From contig OX457027.1 of NCBI GenBank assembly GCA_949752745.1, positions 75,150,700-75,214,699 of the forward strand: a stretch of 64,000 bases of DNA. Reading direction: 5' to 3'. Every line of letters begins with the position of its first letter. Position 1 is the stretch's first letter. Under the pieces are notes generated by a model. That model made no database searches. It saw only the letters and a program-made list of their open reading frames with translations, and had not been told where the DNA came from. Of the stretch, positions 1 to 11,854 are shown one piece after another. Made by a program: the position numbers and the translations under genes. This DNA comes from Protula sp. h YS-2021 (taxonomy: Eukaryota; Annelida; Polychaeta; Sabellida; Serpulidae).

Positions 1-2319
1 TTGAAACTGGGATTTTTTTTAGACTGTTTAACTACACCGGAAATAACCATCCAATTGCCAAAGTGGACGCAGAAGCCGATTGCTTTGTGAATACCGTTAA
101 GTGGTTCAACAAACACCTCGGTGTGGAATAGCTCATCTGTTAGTGAATTCACTGGCAAGAGTGGCACAGGTTTGCCGTTGGAAAGTACTAGAAATTTAAC
201 GAGTGACTTTTGGTATCAAACCCTGAGCATTTATCAAAGCGTTGTGAGTTACTACGACTTAAAGCTATGACGTAGCCCCGACTGACTTGTGTCTTTGACA
301 GAATGAGAGAAAATTTAGGTTCAGCTTTCCCAGGAAAAATGGATGTTTATAAATTTTGTTATGACATGGCGAAGAAAAAAATGTTTTAGCTGACATTTGT
401 GTTGTTTAATCCCCGCGTTGGGTAGGGGGGGGGGGGGGGAATGTATGCGATCGACCGTGTGTCGGTCGGTCTATCATCAACAGCTTGTTAACACGATAAC
501 TTAAAAACAGCCGCAAGGATTTTAATGAAACTGAGTATGTAGGTTCTATGGGAACAAACACCGATCGGTTTTGTAAATGGCCAGATTCGTCCAAGGAAAA
601 TGCACCAACTGGACTTGGAAAATTTCAGCTCTTGATTGACTATTGATGGCCGTGTTTAACTGATGGGGGGCCTGTGGGGAATATGTGGGCTATGCACACT
701 TCTCTATTTTGACATACGTAAGGGTCACTTTTATGTATTTTGTATTTTCAAAGGCGTACTTTTACTCTGATTGTAATTTACTTTTTCAGTGATGTGCTAA
801 ACGCTGAAAGGTTTTCTTTAAAAATAGAAATCTACACCGCATGTCATGTGTACCAAATATCCAAGGGCTCTTTTGTGTTAAAATATAATGTAAAATTATG
901 AGATTTCTCATTGATAAATTGAGTACAAATTTGCTTTATGGTTGATATTTTGTAGTAGAAATGGTATTGATTTACTAGTCATTTTACATCACCGATTACT
1001 GCCTTAACGGTGAATATTACGGATAATTTTCTGTTTCCGTGGAAATGTGTCGTGCTCCTGGAATTGTCTAATTGGATTGATGCAAACAATTATTACAAAA
1101 AACATCAATGTTGAGCGTTGTGATGTCTGCAATATCTGTTTATGGCATATAAAATATAAACATTGCTTGCTACATCTGTTTGTTGTGTGATTGAAGTACC
1201 TTCGTTGTTTACAGGACTGTTTCTCAATATTTCTTGACAAACGTGCACCTTCAAGCTGTTTGTCACGAATTTGCACGCATTATACATGTCATATAATTTG
1301 GTATTTAACGATCGTTTTTTTTTTTACGTAAGAACTACAGCACTTAACGGTACCCCTCTTCCTGGTTATCAGTTGATCACAGTTCAACTTGTAGCAATTT
1401 GGACATCCACATATTTTAAATAATCAATCATTTTTCTTTGTTTTCTTTTTCAAGAGGTCAGTGGTGATGGTGGTGAATATAAAATGTTGGTTTGCTATTC
1501 TGGTGTTATTTGCTTCTTTGCATTTTCAACGCGGGATGACCTCCAGCTGTATGCCAGGAAGGTTTACCTTCATGATGACTTTATTGTGAGGGGAGTATTT
1601 TCAAATAAAACAACCAAGTTAAGACTAGCACGTCAATACGAAAACCATGTTATGTCTCCCTGAAATAATTACTTACCGTCATGTTTCGTATATCAGAAGA
1701 ACAAAGAACCAAATGCATACGAATGTAAATGTAAACGGTCTTTATTTACATCGAGCAAAATTCTGCATAAAAGTGCGAAACTTACTGTGATTCCAGTGAT
1801 AAAAGGGCTGAGTAATTTTGAAAGATCCGTCTCCACTCTTGTACACTTTATAAAATTTCATGCGGAGTTTGAAAGACGACTTAGTACTTGGCTTTAGTTC
1901 AGCCTATGCCGCCTACGACCAGGGTTTACTTTGGACTTTATATTGCTTTATCAGGAAGGTTGGGGGAGTGGGGAAGGGGGTGGGTGTGGTTGGGGGTCAG
2001 GAAGGGTTAGCCGAGGGAGCGCTTTGTCATTGCTTGAAGCAGTCGTTAGACTTGTTATGCCATAAGCTTATCGAATAGTTGTTTGAAGCAAAATGTATCA
2101 AACGACCATTGTGTAATGACTTTCCGGTGTTCACCTATGCCTTGGAAACCCGTTAAGTGTTTCACTTAAATATCACAACTTCAAAACCAGAGCAATGTAA
2201 ATTTAGATCAGCCTCAATGATTCTGTGACAATACCTGCCTTAATATCGCCCCTTCGTCAATATTGCCCCTTCCTCCCTCCCCCACCACTCCGCCCCCAGC
2301 ACCCTTTTGCCGTCATCAC
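1..2319. other. No gene recognised
   Basis: I see no exon that I can support on either strand. Short open frames are not flanked by convincing splice sites and have no recognisable motifs. The stretch has a run of G around 426-439, a G-rich patch near 1963-2000 and a C-rich patch near 2267-2300. It could hold the distal 3' UTR of gene C or simple intergenic DNA. Confidence 0.5.
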
Positions 2320-2397
2320 TTTATTCATCAGAGCAATAAATAGCTCACAGATAACTCCTCGGCCGTTGAAGAACCGTTCAAAAGAACTTACATACAC

Positions 2398-2403
2398 TTT
2401 ATT
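2398..2403 (-). terminator. Possible polyadenylation signal of gene C
   Basis: TTTATT on the plus strand reads AATAAA on the minus strand, about 475 bases downstream of the gene C stop codon. A second one lies at 2320-2325. Either could end the transcript. This rests on motif and position only. Confidence 0.3.
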
Positions 2404-2876
2404 AAACACATTCATGTAGCCAACCACTTGTCCCAAATTGCTCTTGATGCAAACATCACCGCGCCGCTTTGCCAAGTTGTCAATAATTCAGTGGCCATGT
2501 GGTTACCATAAATATAGAAACTTAGCATTTGTCTTTTCCCCCCGATTATTCACCACATTTTTAATGCGTTCTTCGTGTTGTTTTTCCCCTTTTTTTTGTA
2601 CCACACACGGCTCTTTTGTACCGTTTCATAGTCTGATACCATTCTATGGCAACTTTGTGCAATTTCCGAAAGTTTGGCTTTGAACAGCAAAAAAAAAAAA
2701 CAAAAAACTTCAGCCATTCGAGTAGAGGCAGCTCAAATAAAAACAAAAAACAAAAAAAAACCTATAGGAACATAATAGATATTTATGTATGTGCCTCAGT
2801 TTTATGCCATGAGATGTAACTCACTGTTCCTTGTCGTGTACGTCAAGACAACAACACTGTTCTCATCCTATCATAC

Positions 2877-3629
2877 TCAGGCCCTCTGTTTACGACCCCG
2901 GGTTGTGACTGTCCGCTTTCTGTGACCTCGCGTGGATTTCGATGGCGTCCTGAAGTCTTCTGTGTCTCGGAGGAATTTTACATCTCTACTCAATCTACGG
3001 CTATCTAGGGTTAGTTTTCTCAATACAGCATTGGTATTCCCTGAAGGAAATGGTAACCTTCGATCGGCGCGGCTTACGTGCTTGGCAATTCGGTCGTGAT
3101 TTCTATGGAATTTGGTCATATATTCCACTCTCTTACCAATCTGTTCTTGTATTTTATGATTTGTTTGCCTTGCCCTTGCAGCTGCTATTTTTTTCCCGCG
3201 CTGAATTACGTGCTTCTGTTTCGTATCAAGTGGTTTCCTTTGATTGTGATTGTGCTGTTTCACGTGCTTCTTAGCAACGGCGTCAATATCTTTGCTAAAG
3301 TTTCTTGAGGACTCATTCTTTCTGCTTTGTTTTTTCTTGTGGCCTCTGTGATGAGTTTTGGCGCCTGTTTTTCCTCCTCTTGTTCCATGATGAGGAGTTT
3401 TCGCAGACATTATTGTGGACTGTGTTGTTTCGAATTGAGTGCTTTCTTCGGCCTCATTGCCCGAGTCAACGTGTACGTTACTATCTGTTTCGAATACCTT
3501 GTCATCGATTGGCCAGGCTGTAGTCATGGCGGTAATGTCTTCGTTGTGCGTCACCGAGTCAGTTCGTAGGGCGCTTGATTCAGCCTTTGCTGCTTCTTTC
3601 AGTATCTCATTCTCCTTGTCCTGACCTTT
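2877..3629 (-). CDS. Gene C exon 2 (acidic then basic tail, terminal exon)
   Basis: This is a long uninterrupted frame that begins KGQDKENEILKEAA just after a strong acceptor and ends GRKQRA and TGA. Its His/Lys/Arg richness (for example HHGTRGG, HRGHKKKQ, RGHRKRTV) is a property of the protein and not of a simple DNA repeat, which supports coding. The antisense frames over the same DNA are shadows. Confidence 0.65.
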   Translation of the reverse strand, partial: KGQDKENEILKEAAKAESSALRTDSVTHNEDITAMTTAWPIDDKVFETDSNVHVDSGNEAEESTQFETTQSTIMSAKTPHHGTRGGKTGAKTHHRGHKKKQSRKNESSRNFSKDIDAVAKKHVKQHNHNQRKPLDTKQKHVIQRGKKIAAARARQTNHKIQEQIGKRVEYMTKFHRNHDRIAKHVSRADRRLPFPSGNTNAVLRKLTLDSRRLSRDVKFLRDTEDFRTPSKSTRGHRKRTVTTRGRKQRA

Positions 3630-5777
3630 CTGTAATTAAAGTACCGTTCACGTGTACCAGAAACACCGCTGACATTTGGATAATTGAATATATACATATG
3701 AAGTATCAGGAGAAAAGAACATCTTATGGGCTGCTTCAATTAACAATTACGTTACGTGTAATGCCCCCTCTCTGCCTGCAAATACCGAATTTGTAGATTA
3801 CAACATTATATTCGATCACTTGATGTTCCAACAGTTCTACTGCCAGCAAAAAAAAAAAAAGAGGAAGCCAAATCTACGTTATCAAGTAAGATGCAGTACC
3901 AGTGAACTTGACTGTTAGGCACGTTGTGTGAAAGACGAAAGAAATGATGCTGGACCTTAAAAGAAAAAAGTTCAACAGAAAATTTCAAATATGAAGAAAA
4001 CCTTTTAGCTACTTGAAAAATATTTGACCTCTGTTAATAAAATAAACAAGGCCTTTGAACACTGTGGAATCTTTTAATGAGGAACCCCTTACATTGAAAA
4101 ATATCTTCCGTTTGAAAAAATGCTGATTAATGAGAGGATAGTTGTGTCAGTCACTTTGAGAGGGTTCCATAACAGGGTTCCCACGCACCTGGAATTTACA
4201 CTCTTTTACTCGACCCTGGAAAGTCCTGGAAGAGCCCTGGAATTTTAAGATTTTTGAAAAAAAAACCCTGGAAATTACCAAAAATTCCAGGTTGGTATAA
4301 TATATAAAGGAAAAAAAGCTGAAAAAAAATGTCCAGTGAGAAAGATAATTTTGCTGAAAATAATCCTTTTATTTATATGCATAGTCTTACAGCTTCAGCA
4401 GTGTTTTAGGATACAAATTTAATTTTAATTGTAGAGTTAACATACATATGCATAAAATCATTCATGTTAATCCTAAACGAAAACACTGAAAGGTGGTGGC
4501 ATACCTTGCTTCTGGATCTGTTATGGGACAAACGTATTAGAGAAATCTGCATGTGTGTTATGTCTTGTCGCTAGCTTTTCCCGGCTTTTGCTCGTGTTGT
4601 AATTACCAGCCGAATTTCTTTTAACGTAGTACCTCATTCCTTTTTGACTGATTATTAAATCATGTTTAGATCTCTACTTTTTTTCTAAATGTCATTTCCA
4701 TTATGGGCAAATTTAATTTTTCAGTCATGTGTGTACTTGTAGATTTTTGTTGATGATATGTGCACTTTCAGATCTTTTAACAATAAAGATTAAAAGTTTG
4801 CCGTTTTCGCTCAAAGTCTGACAAAAGTAAAAAAAGAAAGAAAGAAAACATGCTGATGTGTATAACCAGGCAATTTTATGATTCCTCATCGCCTTGATAT
4901 ACACTGATTTCCATTGGGATATCCTAACCGTATATCCGATCGAAAATAAATCTTGTTTCTGAATTTGCTGGTATTCTTTTTTACATTCAAAAGATAGCCA
5001 GAATTTGCACGGTTTTTCGCAACATTTTATGTTATATAAAATTAAAGAATTTATCTTATTATTCAGTTTCATTTGCTCACTATGTCTGTTGACCCGTGTT
5101 ATTGGAACTTGGTAAGACTGCAAAATATATAATTAGAGATGGTGCTATACAAATGTTATTCATATTAGTATTCAAAAAATTGGAAATCCGAAAATTTCTA
5201 ATATGTTGTGAATGTTAAACAGTGATTTATTTTACAAAATATGAACATGAGGCTGTAACTATACCTAAAATAACCTGGAAATTTATGGAGAAAAAAAATT
5301 TTCGCCTAAAGCGTGGGAATCCTGCATAAGTAGATAGAAGGGAACGTTCCATGGACAGTTTTTCCTGAGTTTCTGAGCTCTGCATAAGTAACCCAGGCAA
5401 CTAATGTGCAGACACGCTCTTACCCTTATATATCCAGAGAATAAAAAAAAAAAAGCTACTTGCAAATGTAATAAACCTAAGAGGATGGTCGATTTTTTTC
5501 CTGATTTCTATTTTTCGCAGTTTTGTTGATAACACCAAACAATAAGGTTACTACATTCCGCTTCTCTATTTAACAAAGAGATACTTATTTTTAGACACGG
5601 ACACATCAAATTATAAACACGATATGAATAAATTCAACTTAAGCCACTCCATTATGACTTTAATCAACATTTTAAATATTTAACTTGTAATAAAAGGCTT
5701 ACCTTTTCTAACAAAGCATTCGATTCGTAAAACATAAAACACATCGACACAAATATCACCACACTTGTTTTATCCAT
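2877..5777 (-). CDS. Gene C: secreted, Cys-free, highly basic protein (2 exons, 275 aa)
   Basis: The predicted coding sequence joins 5777-5703 (25 codons) to 3629-2877 (250 codons plus TGA), both in phase 0. Exon 1 ends AAG|GTAAGC and exon 2 follows TTAATTACAG, so both splice sites are good. The N-terminus (residues 1 to about 21, MDKTSVVIFV then SMCFMFYESNA) looks like a signal peptide. Residues about 26-90 are acidic and Ser/Thr-rich. From about residue 95 to the end the chain is very rich in Lys, Arg and His, with several dibasic and tribasic sites. The mature part has no Cys, which argues against a disulphide-stabilised toxin or hormone fold. I do not recognise the family. A basic matrix protein, a precursor cut at dibasic sites or a nucleic-acid-binding secreted protein are all possible. 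It lies downstream of gene A on the same strand, but its own signal peptide and start argue that it is a separate gene. Confidence 0.62.
4173..5324. mobile_element. hAT-like element in gene C intron (5-bp target duplication)
   Basis: The left end CAGGGTTCCCACGC and the right end GCGTGGGAATCCTG form terminal inverted repeats that match at 13 of 14 positions. The flanks carry CATAA at 4168-4172 and 5325-5329, a 5-bp target-site duplication. Just inside the left end the motif CCTGGAAA recurs several times, with an inverted copy near 5273-5282. I see no transposase frame, so the copy is probably non-autonomous. The TIR start CAGGG is typical of hAT ends, some clades of which make 5-bp duplications. 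Confidence 0.65.
5703..5777 (-). CDS. Gene C exon 1 (signal peptide)
   Basis: The exon encodes 25 residues starting with ATG at 5777-5775 and ending LLEK before a consensus donor GTAAGC. The hydrophobic stretch VVIFVSMCFMF is typical of a signal peptide core. No other exon of this size with such a donor was seen upstream in phase 0. Confidence 0.6.
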
Positions 5778-7992
5778 GTTGTTTACTAAAAAATTTTTTT
5801 TTGTTTTAAAAATTTAGTGTTCATCCAAGCATCAAGAACGATTTGTTTTTACTGATACAGTCGAACTAATCAGACAAAAATAAAACAAAATTGGTCTGTT
5901 TCACCAATGTCTATTAAATCCCTCTGGTACGAATGCTGACAGAGGGAGGTAATCGCTAATTATTCAACAGACAGATGCTAACAATGAACTAACATAATGT
6001 CATTATTGTCTTCATTGTACGAGCCGCATCTCTGCTGCATTTGCATAGCGGCTCGATATTTTCCATAGAAATATCCGAGAAAATATTGCAAACTTGTAGC
6101 CACTAAAAAAAGAAGTGGCCGCATTTTTTGTGACGCCGAGTTATTGTTACATTTAGCTGCGCGCAGATTTAAGTCCCACTTGCTCAAGAGCAGTGCTCAC
6201 GGCAAGAATCGTTCCGTCTGCCAATAGAGCATGAGCACATGACGTGACACAACTAAGTGATTACATTATTACAGTGCTTTTCGTCTTAATAACAGTCTTG
6301 TTAATCAGCCCTTTCAGTCTTAACTACCGAGTCATTGCCTCTAAGCCAGTCTGGCAGTAGAGTTCACGTCACCCCCCCATCCCCCCCGACCGGGCCCGTC
6401 CGTCTTGGAGTATCTCAGGAGATGTAGTCAAGGGTTACTTATTTAACTTGTTTCTCAGGATCACTCCTCTGCTCAATATATAGTCATTGCAATTATCTTA
6501 TTAGGTACCATTGTAATTTAAGATCTTATTTGGTATCATTTCACTCTTTTCGTGTTACGGCTCCCTGATAATGGCATGAGGGACGCTGATGTTTACTGTA
6601 TAGGGGTACAAAAATGGGTCCGGGACAATTGCCACCCCGAAAAAGTGCTGCAGAAGAAAGGGGCGGACAGCTGCTGCCCATTTTTTTTCTTTATATCAAC
6701 TTACTTACTGACAATAAGTATTCTGTGATATTTCACCCCCTCCCCCTTCCCTCCCTCAAAGATCCAATTGAGCTTCTTTTGATTGATTTTTTTTCATCGA
6801 TTACCTGCAGGAAATTTTTCATAATGTCCAAATGCAGAGTGAAGAGTGGCGGTAACATTGTGAACTTGTGAACAGTCATTGGATGAGAGTAAACAAACAC
6901 AAACACTTCACTTTGGTGCATTTTTTTTTATTTTCAAACTTACAGTGTAAAAGTATAATTCCTCAAAAGACAATTCAACAAGTAATATCACAAAATAACT
7001 TTTAAGGCTTATCAATGAATTTTTCGGATGAGAAGCTTAAACACGATTTCGTGTGTTTTTAAGTTCAACACCTTAAAATAAATCTGCCTAGAACTAATTT
7101 AAACAACCATACAAACTTCGACAAAACATATTTTAATGTGTTTCGATTGCATTTCGAATTCATGTTTAGTTTTCTGCAAATAGGTTAGATGGAGAGCTCA
7201 CGTGTTGGTAGACATGATGAATGATCGTTCCACTATCCTGCCTTCAATGGAATTTCCCAAATATATGAATATAATTCACCAGGCTTCATGCAAGACTTGA
7301 CTTAACCAGCAGGCTTGAGCATATATTATCTTGACTTTTCCTTGGAAAACATGGAATTTTACCAATGTTGCAACCATATCCAGTCCTGATAAATTCCTTT
7401 AGAACATGCGTTTTACTTCGATACCCAAGACTGCATGACGACAGAATTACTATTTACAAGAAATATTACTTTATCTATTATATATGTGTGCTATGTTTTG
7501 TTTTAATTTGCTTCATAAATTAATACACCTATATGTACGTATATTTCACGTTCTTGAATCCATAGGTTCGAGTAACAAGGATCATCTCCTCCCGCCCCCT
7601 TTTTTTCAAACAAGGATCATCCCCTCCCGCCCCCCCTTTTTTTTGTTTGAAAAAGTTGTTTACATGTTTAATGACTGAATATCTTCACGTGTGCACTACA
7701 ACTGCTTTCAACATTTTTGGCTGAATAATAGATAAATGACACATATAAATTAATTTCAGTTTAAATTTTCACTGACCTCTGGATCCTTTTAAAATCACAT
7801 GAACGGCTGCCGAAAAACAAGAATAAAAATACATAAAACACACAAAGAAATCAAACTCCTTTCAGCCAGCTCTGCGGAAGCGAGTATGTATAAACTGGTC
7901 ATAATAAATTGAGGAAATTAATAGTTAAATAACTCTTATAAATCAGTGACTCTGAATCTGTAAGGCGTTGTGTTATCTACTCTACTTTCTAA
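5778..7992. other. Intergenic; one short hydrophobic frame only
   Basis: No supported gene. A minus-strand frame starting at ATG 6123 encodes about 48 residues beginning MRPLLFLVATS, with a hydrophobic stretch. It lies about 200 bases upstream of the gene C start, so it could be a uORF or chance. A C-run lies at 6374-6389. Two copies of a C/T-rich 40-mer with the motif AACAAGGATCATC lie near 7574-7645. Confidence 0.4.
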
Positions 7993-8136
7993 GGGGTTTG
8001 GACAACTCGGCCCATTACCAACTCGGCCCACTACCAACTCGGCCCTTTTTGGACAACTCGGCCCAAACTTTTTTGGACGACTCGGCCCACTTTTACCGAC
8101 TCGGCCTATTTGTGAAAGACGACTCGGCCCATTTTT
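7993..8136. repeat. Left arm: tandem ACTCGGCCC motifs
   Basis: Seven copies of the core CTCGGCCC or CTCGGCCT are spaced about 13-25 bases apart. They alternate between two spacer types, ACAACTCGG and ACCAACTCGG, with a third type ACGACTCGG towards the inside. Confidence 0.7.
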
Positions 8137-9408
8137 TAGCCACTTTAATATTTACTCTTTGAGTTTTCATTACTGATTTGATTAGAACGAGCAGCCCTTT
8201 CATGACACAGTTATGATTTTTGATACGAGTTAATCAATCAATGAAAGACTGGAGACATTTGTTACACGAGGTTATGAATGGCGGGAGATGTTTCTTACGA
8301 TATGCATTGTTTTTCACGATGACAGGGATGACTGCAACTAATGAATACTCCGGTTTTATTGAGCTCAACTGCAATTTCTGCTGCCTTCGACTGCATTTCT
8401 TATGATCAGCAATGTTTTTCACACTGACAGAGATGACTGAAAGGAGTCTGAATGTCACAAACATCAAATATTACAGTACCCATTTAACACACCATTTTTA
8501 CGGTTTATGATGCGGACACAAATATCACTCGCCATGCACTTCATGTGTTATGGTGATATTGGGTCATTTTACACACCAAAAATTGCACTTCAGCACTCTG
8601 AGCTTGGTACTTAAAAATTGCAATAATAGCAATTAAATTAATGTTGTTCACGTGGTCGCCTTCACTGGTACAGATTACAATTAATTCACATCACTCTCAA
8701 CCAAAATAACCGAATTTAAAGAGCGATTTGCAATTGATTTTACTCACGAGTGTTATATTGTAAATGCAATTAATTGTTCACAACAATAATTGCTATTCAT
8801 TTCAGTCAAAGGTATCACTCAAGCTCCCTTGCTGTGCAGTCAAACCTTTGATCTAACTATCACAGAGCACATAAAGGTGTCAAAAGAACTCTGTTACTGG
8901 TTTGAACAAAACATCTTTCATCTTAAAATCACACAGAGTACAGAAGTAAATTATGATTTTTTTATAAATTGCGTCTAAATAATTCTGTTATTGTCATGAG
9001 CAAGAGTTGCTTGATTGCATTAAAACCAGTGATTCTTGGTACCGAGATTTCAAAATTGGTGCTGGGAACCTTACGAATTATTTTTTCACAATTAAAATGG
9101 TGTGTAAAAATGTTTTGATGTTTGGTGCCGACTTTCAAAGGTCGTACCAACTTGCCAATGGAAAGTGGCGCCGACTTGACCAAAAACTACCGACAATGTT
9201 TCGTGCCGACTCAGGTGCCGACTTGTCCATATCCCTGGTAAAAAGTTTGTTTTTCTGTGTAATAATCTCATACTGCCATCCACAATTAGAAGTGGTTTGT
9301 TCTCCTGACACATGCATAATCGACAATGGACAAAGTTCTAACACTTCTTCCATACAAGACACTAAAAAAACTCACATATGTGGAGAAAATTTTCAATAAA
9401 AATGTTTT

Positions 9409-9545
9409 GGGCCGAGTTGGTAATTTGGGCCGAGTCGTCTTTCACGAATGGGCCGAGTTGTCCAAAAGTTGGGCCGAGTCGTCTTTCGCGATGGGCCGAG
9501 TTTGTGTGGGCCGAGTTGGTAATGGGCCGAGTTGTCCAAAGACCC
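9409..9545. repeat. Right arm: tandem GGGCCGAGT motifs
   Basis: Seven copies of GGGCCGAGT mirror the left arm in inverse order, including the two sub-types with GTCGTCTTTC and with TTGGTAAT. The symmetry of sub-types suggests that the arms are maintained as a pair. Confidence 0.7.
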
Positions 9546-9552
9546 TTTCTAA

Positions 9553-10670
9553 TGGTGAATATTAGATCCACGAGCTAGGCTCAAATACTACGGATTAAAA
9601 ACTACTTTCGGTGGATATGTTTCACATAAAAATGCACAAAACACCTCCGGAATATCACTTCTGTATGATTTGACTCAGAAAAGTAATCCGTCTGACCATG
9701 AGTGAACACAGTGCAAAAAAAAAAAACCCTTTGTAAAAAATAAGGCAATCAGTGGAATGCACGCTACTGCTCAAAATTACCTACAATTTTCATACTTAAA
9801 CTGGTAGAGCAATATTGTCTAGTTCCTCTAATTCTACAATTTATGAACATGTTTGGCACTTAGTGAATAATTCACAAGAGACATTTGACTAAATATTTAT
9901 CTCTTAAATCTAAACAAGAGTGCAATTTTTTTTTCTAAACATACATTGTGTAACCGAACAAAGGTACGCGTTTGGATTTTTCTGTCATTTTATTCGATGC
10001 TTTTAAACACAAACAGGCTTAGTTCGTACCAACATATTACGTCGTTACAAGGCACATGTCGCTACAACCGGTGTTCTTATAACGACATTCTCCTGTGGAA
10101 CCCCCCCCCCCCCCAAAAAAAAAAAAGACAAAGGCACCTTTTTTTTCACTAAACCTAATCAAGCTTGCTTTGAATATGAAATTGCACTAACCAGTATCAC
10201 AAAATATAAAAAACTACAGCCTTCATTGGGTAACATCAAAAGTACATCTAGCGTATTATCAAAAACTTCAAAAGTGTGCATCGTTTTTTTAGCAGATTCA
10301 TCACAAACTCTAAACCCTCAATCAGCTAAAACTAACAACATGTATATGGTGTATAATGACATCACAACAACGTGAACCTTTACGAATTCGAGTATCAACA
10401 AATAACCACAAATTTCAGTATCAGTGCACCAGTACACAGTTGTGTACGGTAAGGTATATTGGTATCTTCTCAGATCCTTCCTTGTCCGTATCCATGGAGA
10501 TTAGTCACATAGCATAACATCATGAAAGCTAGTTTTGAACCCGCAACAAAAAAGGTACCGCAGATGTTGAAGTAGCTGGATATCATTTTATTTCTTTAAT
10601 CTTTTCACCGAACTACAGTCACTGATGTTCAGGTATTTTGACAAATTTCAACGGCTAAAAATGTGCGTTG
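9553..10670. other. Intergenic, nothing recognised
   Basis: No exon or element with defined ends was found. It has a C-run followed by an A-run at about 10099-10126. Confidence 0.4.
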
Positions 10671-10676
10671 CCTTTA

Positions 10677-11325
10677 TTTAACACTTGACAAGCCTTTGGC
10701 TTTCAAGGGTTATATGAATTTTTGCGAGCAGCCGTTCGTCCTTTTTTTTTTCTTTTTGACAGTTTTTCCGATTTGTTGTGTCTTCTTCTCTGACACTATG
10801 GGCCCTATGACCATGAAACTTGGGACTTATAAAGAGCTTGATCTGAACATGCGCATCTCACTTTTTATTTTCGTCTTCGATTTCGTTTTCTTTGTTAAAA
10901 CGCCATGTGAAAAGAGTGTATTTTTGCAAGTAGATGCGTAGCATTTAACGTACAGCACAGAACACTTCTTGACAGTGGTCCGATTTTTTTGTGTCGTCTT
11001 CTGCTCTGGCACTATGGACCCTAGGAAAACGAAACTTTGGACTTGTGTAGAACTTGTGAATAATAATAATAACACGGATAATTTTGGCGGGTGCCATGGC
11101 CCCCAGTTTCAGAAAATGGCCCCCTAATTTTTTCGCTGGGACCGCGATGGCCCCCAGATTCTATAAATTGCCTCCAGTTTTTATGGCTGGGGGCCATTGA
11201 TGCATGTTGTAAAATACTTTATATTATTCAAGAAATAACGGATTGAAAGATGTATTGTTGAGTTTTAATTTTTGTCAAGTGTTTAGCCTTTCGCTGGCGA
11301 AATGGGGTTCTAGTTTGTATTTTAC
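10677..11325. mobile_element. Repeat family with AACACTTGACAA ends, copy 1
   Basis: The segment starts ACACTTGACAAGCCTTTGGC and ends near TTTGTCAAGTGTTT, so the two ends are inverted relative to each other. A near-identical copy lies at about 21844-22370, nested inside another element. Both carry the same interior words, for example ACTATGGGCCCTA and GTTAAAACGCCATG, and both are followed by TTTCGCTxGCGAA and GGTTCTAGTTT. No transposase frame was seen. The exact outer limits are uncertain. Confidence 0.55.
11085..11205. repeat. Inverted repeat of ATGGCCCCCAG / CTGGGGGCCAT
   Basis: The words CATGGCCCCCAG and TGGCCCCCT on the left face CTGGGGGCCAT on the right. This is a small insertion absent from the second copy of the enclosing repeat, so it probably arrived after copy 1. 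Confidence 0.45.
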
Positions 11326-11854
11326 TCTTCTCTTACTGCTTAATGGTTCAGCTTAAAACTAAATTCCTCCCAAAAAAGGAAAAACTGACGAGAAGTGTTT
11401 ATAAGTTTAGACAATGTGCCATCTTTAAGGCTAACAATTTTTAAATCCAAAACTATTAAACCACAACAAGAAAGCGTTCCTTTGCACCTCTGCAGCCAAT
11501 AACCACGTTAATGATCAACAGTTACTAAACGAAATCCCTGATGTCCATGAACTGATCCACTTTACCTTTACTTTAAATAGAATAAGATCATATTCAGTAT
11601 GAAAAAATACATGTACTTGAATACAGTACAATAGGATAAGAAACTTCTATTACACATGTTACACGTGTTTATACATGTTGTTTAGGTACCCATATGAGTA
11701 CTAAGGGAAAGTTTCCCAAGTCGTACACCACCTTTTTAATACACATGCTAACTTTCAAAATAGTTCTATTCTTAACACACCCGGAATCGGAAAGAAATAA
11801 TCAACAGATCAATACAACCCATTTATCAAAAATTTCTATTCATATATAAAACCT

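Larger units (their letters stand above)
7993..9545. mobile_element. Inverted-repeat element built on ACTCGGCCC motifs (7-bp target duplication)
   Basis: The left end (from 7993) is a run of ACTCGGCCC motifs spaced by TTGGACA, ACCA or similar words. The right end (to 9545) is the same in inverted form, as GGGCCGAGT motifs. The outer arms match for roughly 45 bp, through TTTGGACAACTCGGCCCATT. TTTCTAA stands at 7986-7992 and again at 9546-9552, a 7-bp target-site duplication. The roughly 1.2 kb interior has no convincing transposase. The size of the duplication would suit a P-like element or an unusual hAT, but I cannot assign it. Confidence 0.65.

Noticed and set aside
3050..3569. Plus-strand open frames opposite gene C exon 2
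   Set aside because: They are antisense shadows of the long coding exon; the minus strand has the good acceptor and signal-peptide exon.
5978..6123. A 48-residue hydrophobic peptide upstream of gene C
   Set aside because: ATG at 6123 on the minus strand opens a short frame with no splice context or homology; kept only as a possible uORF in the notes.
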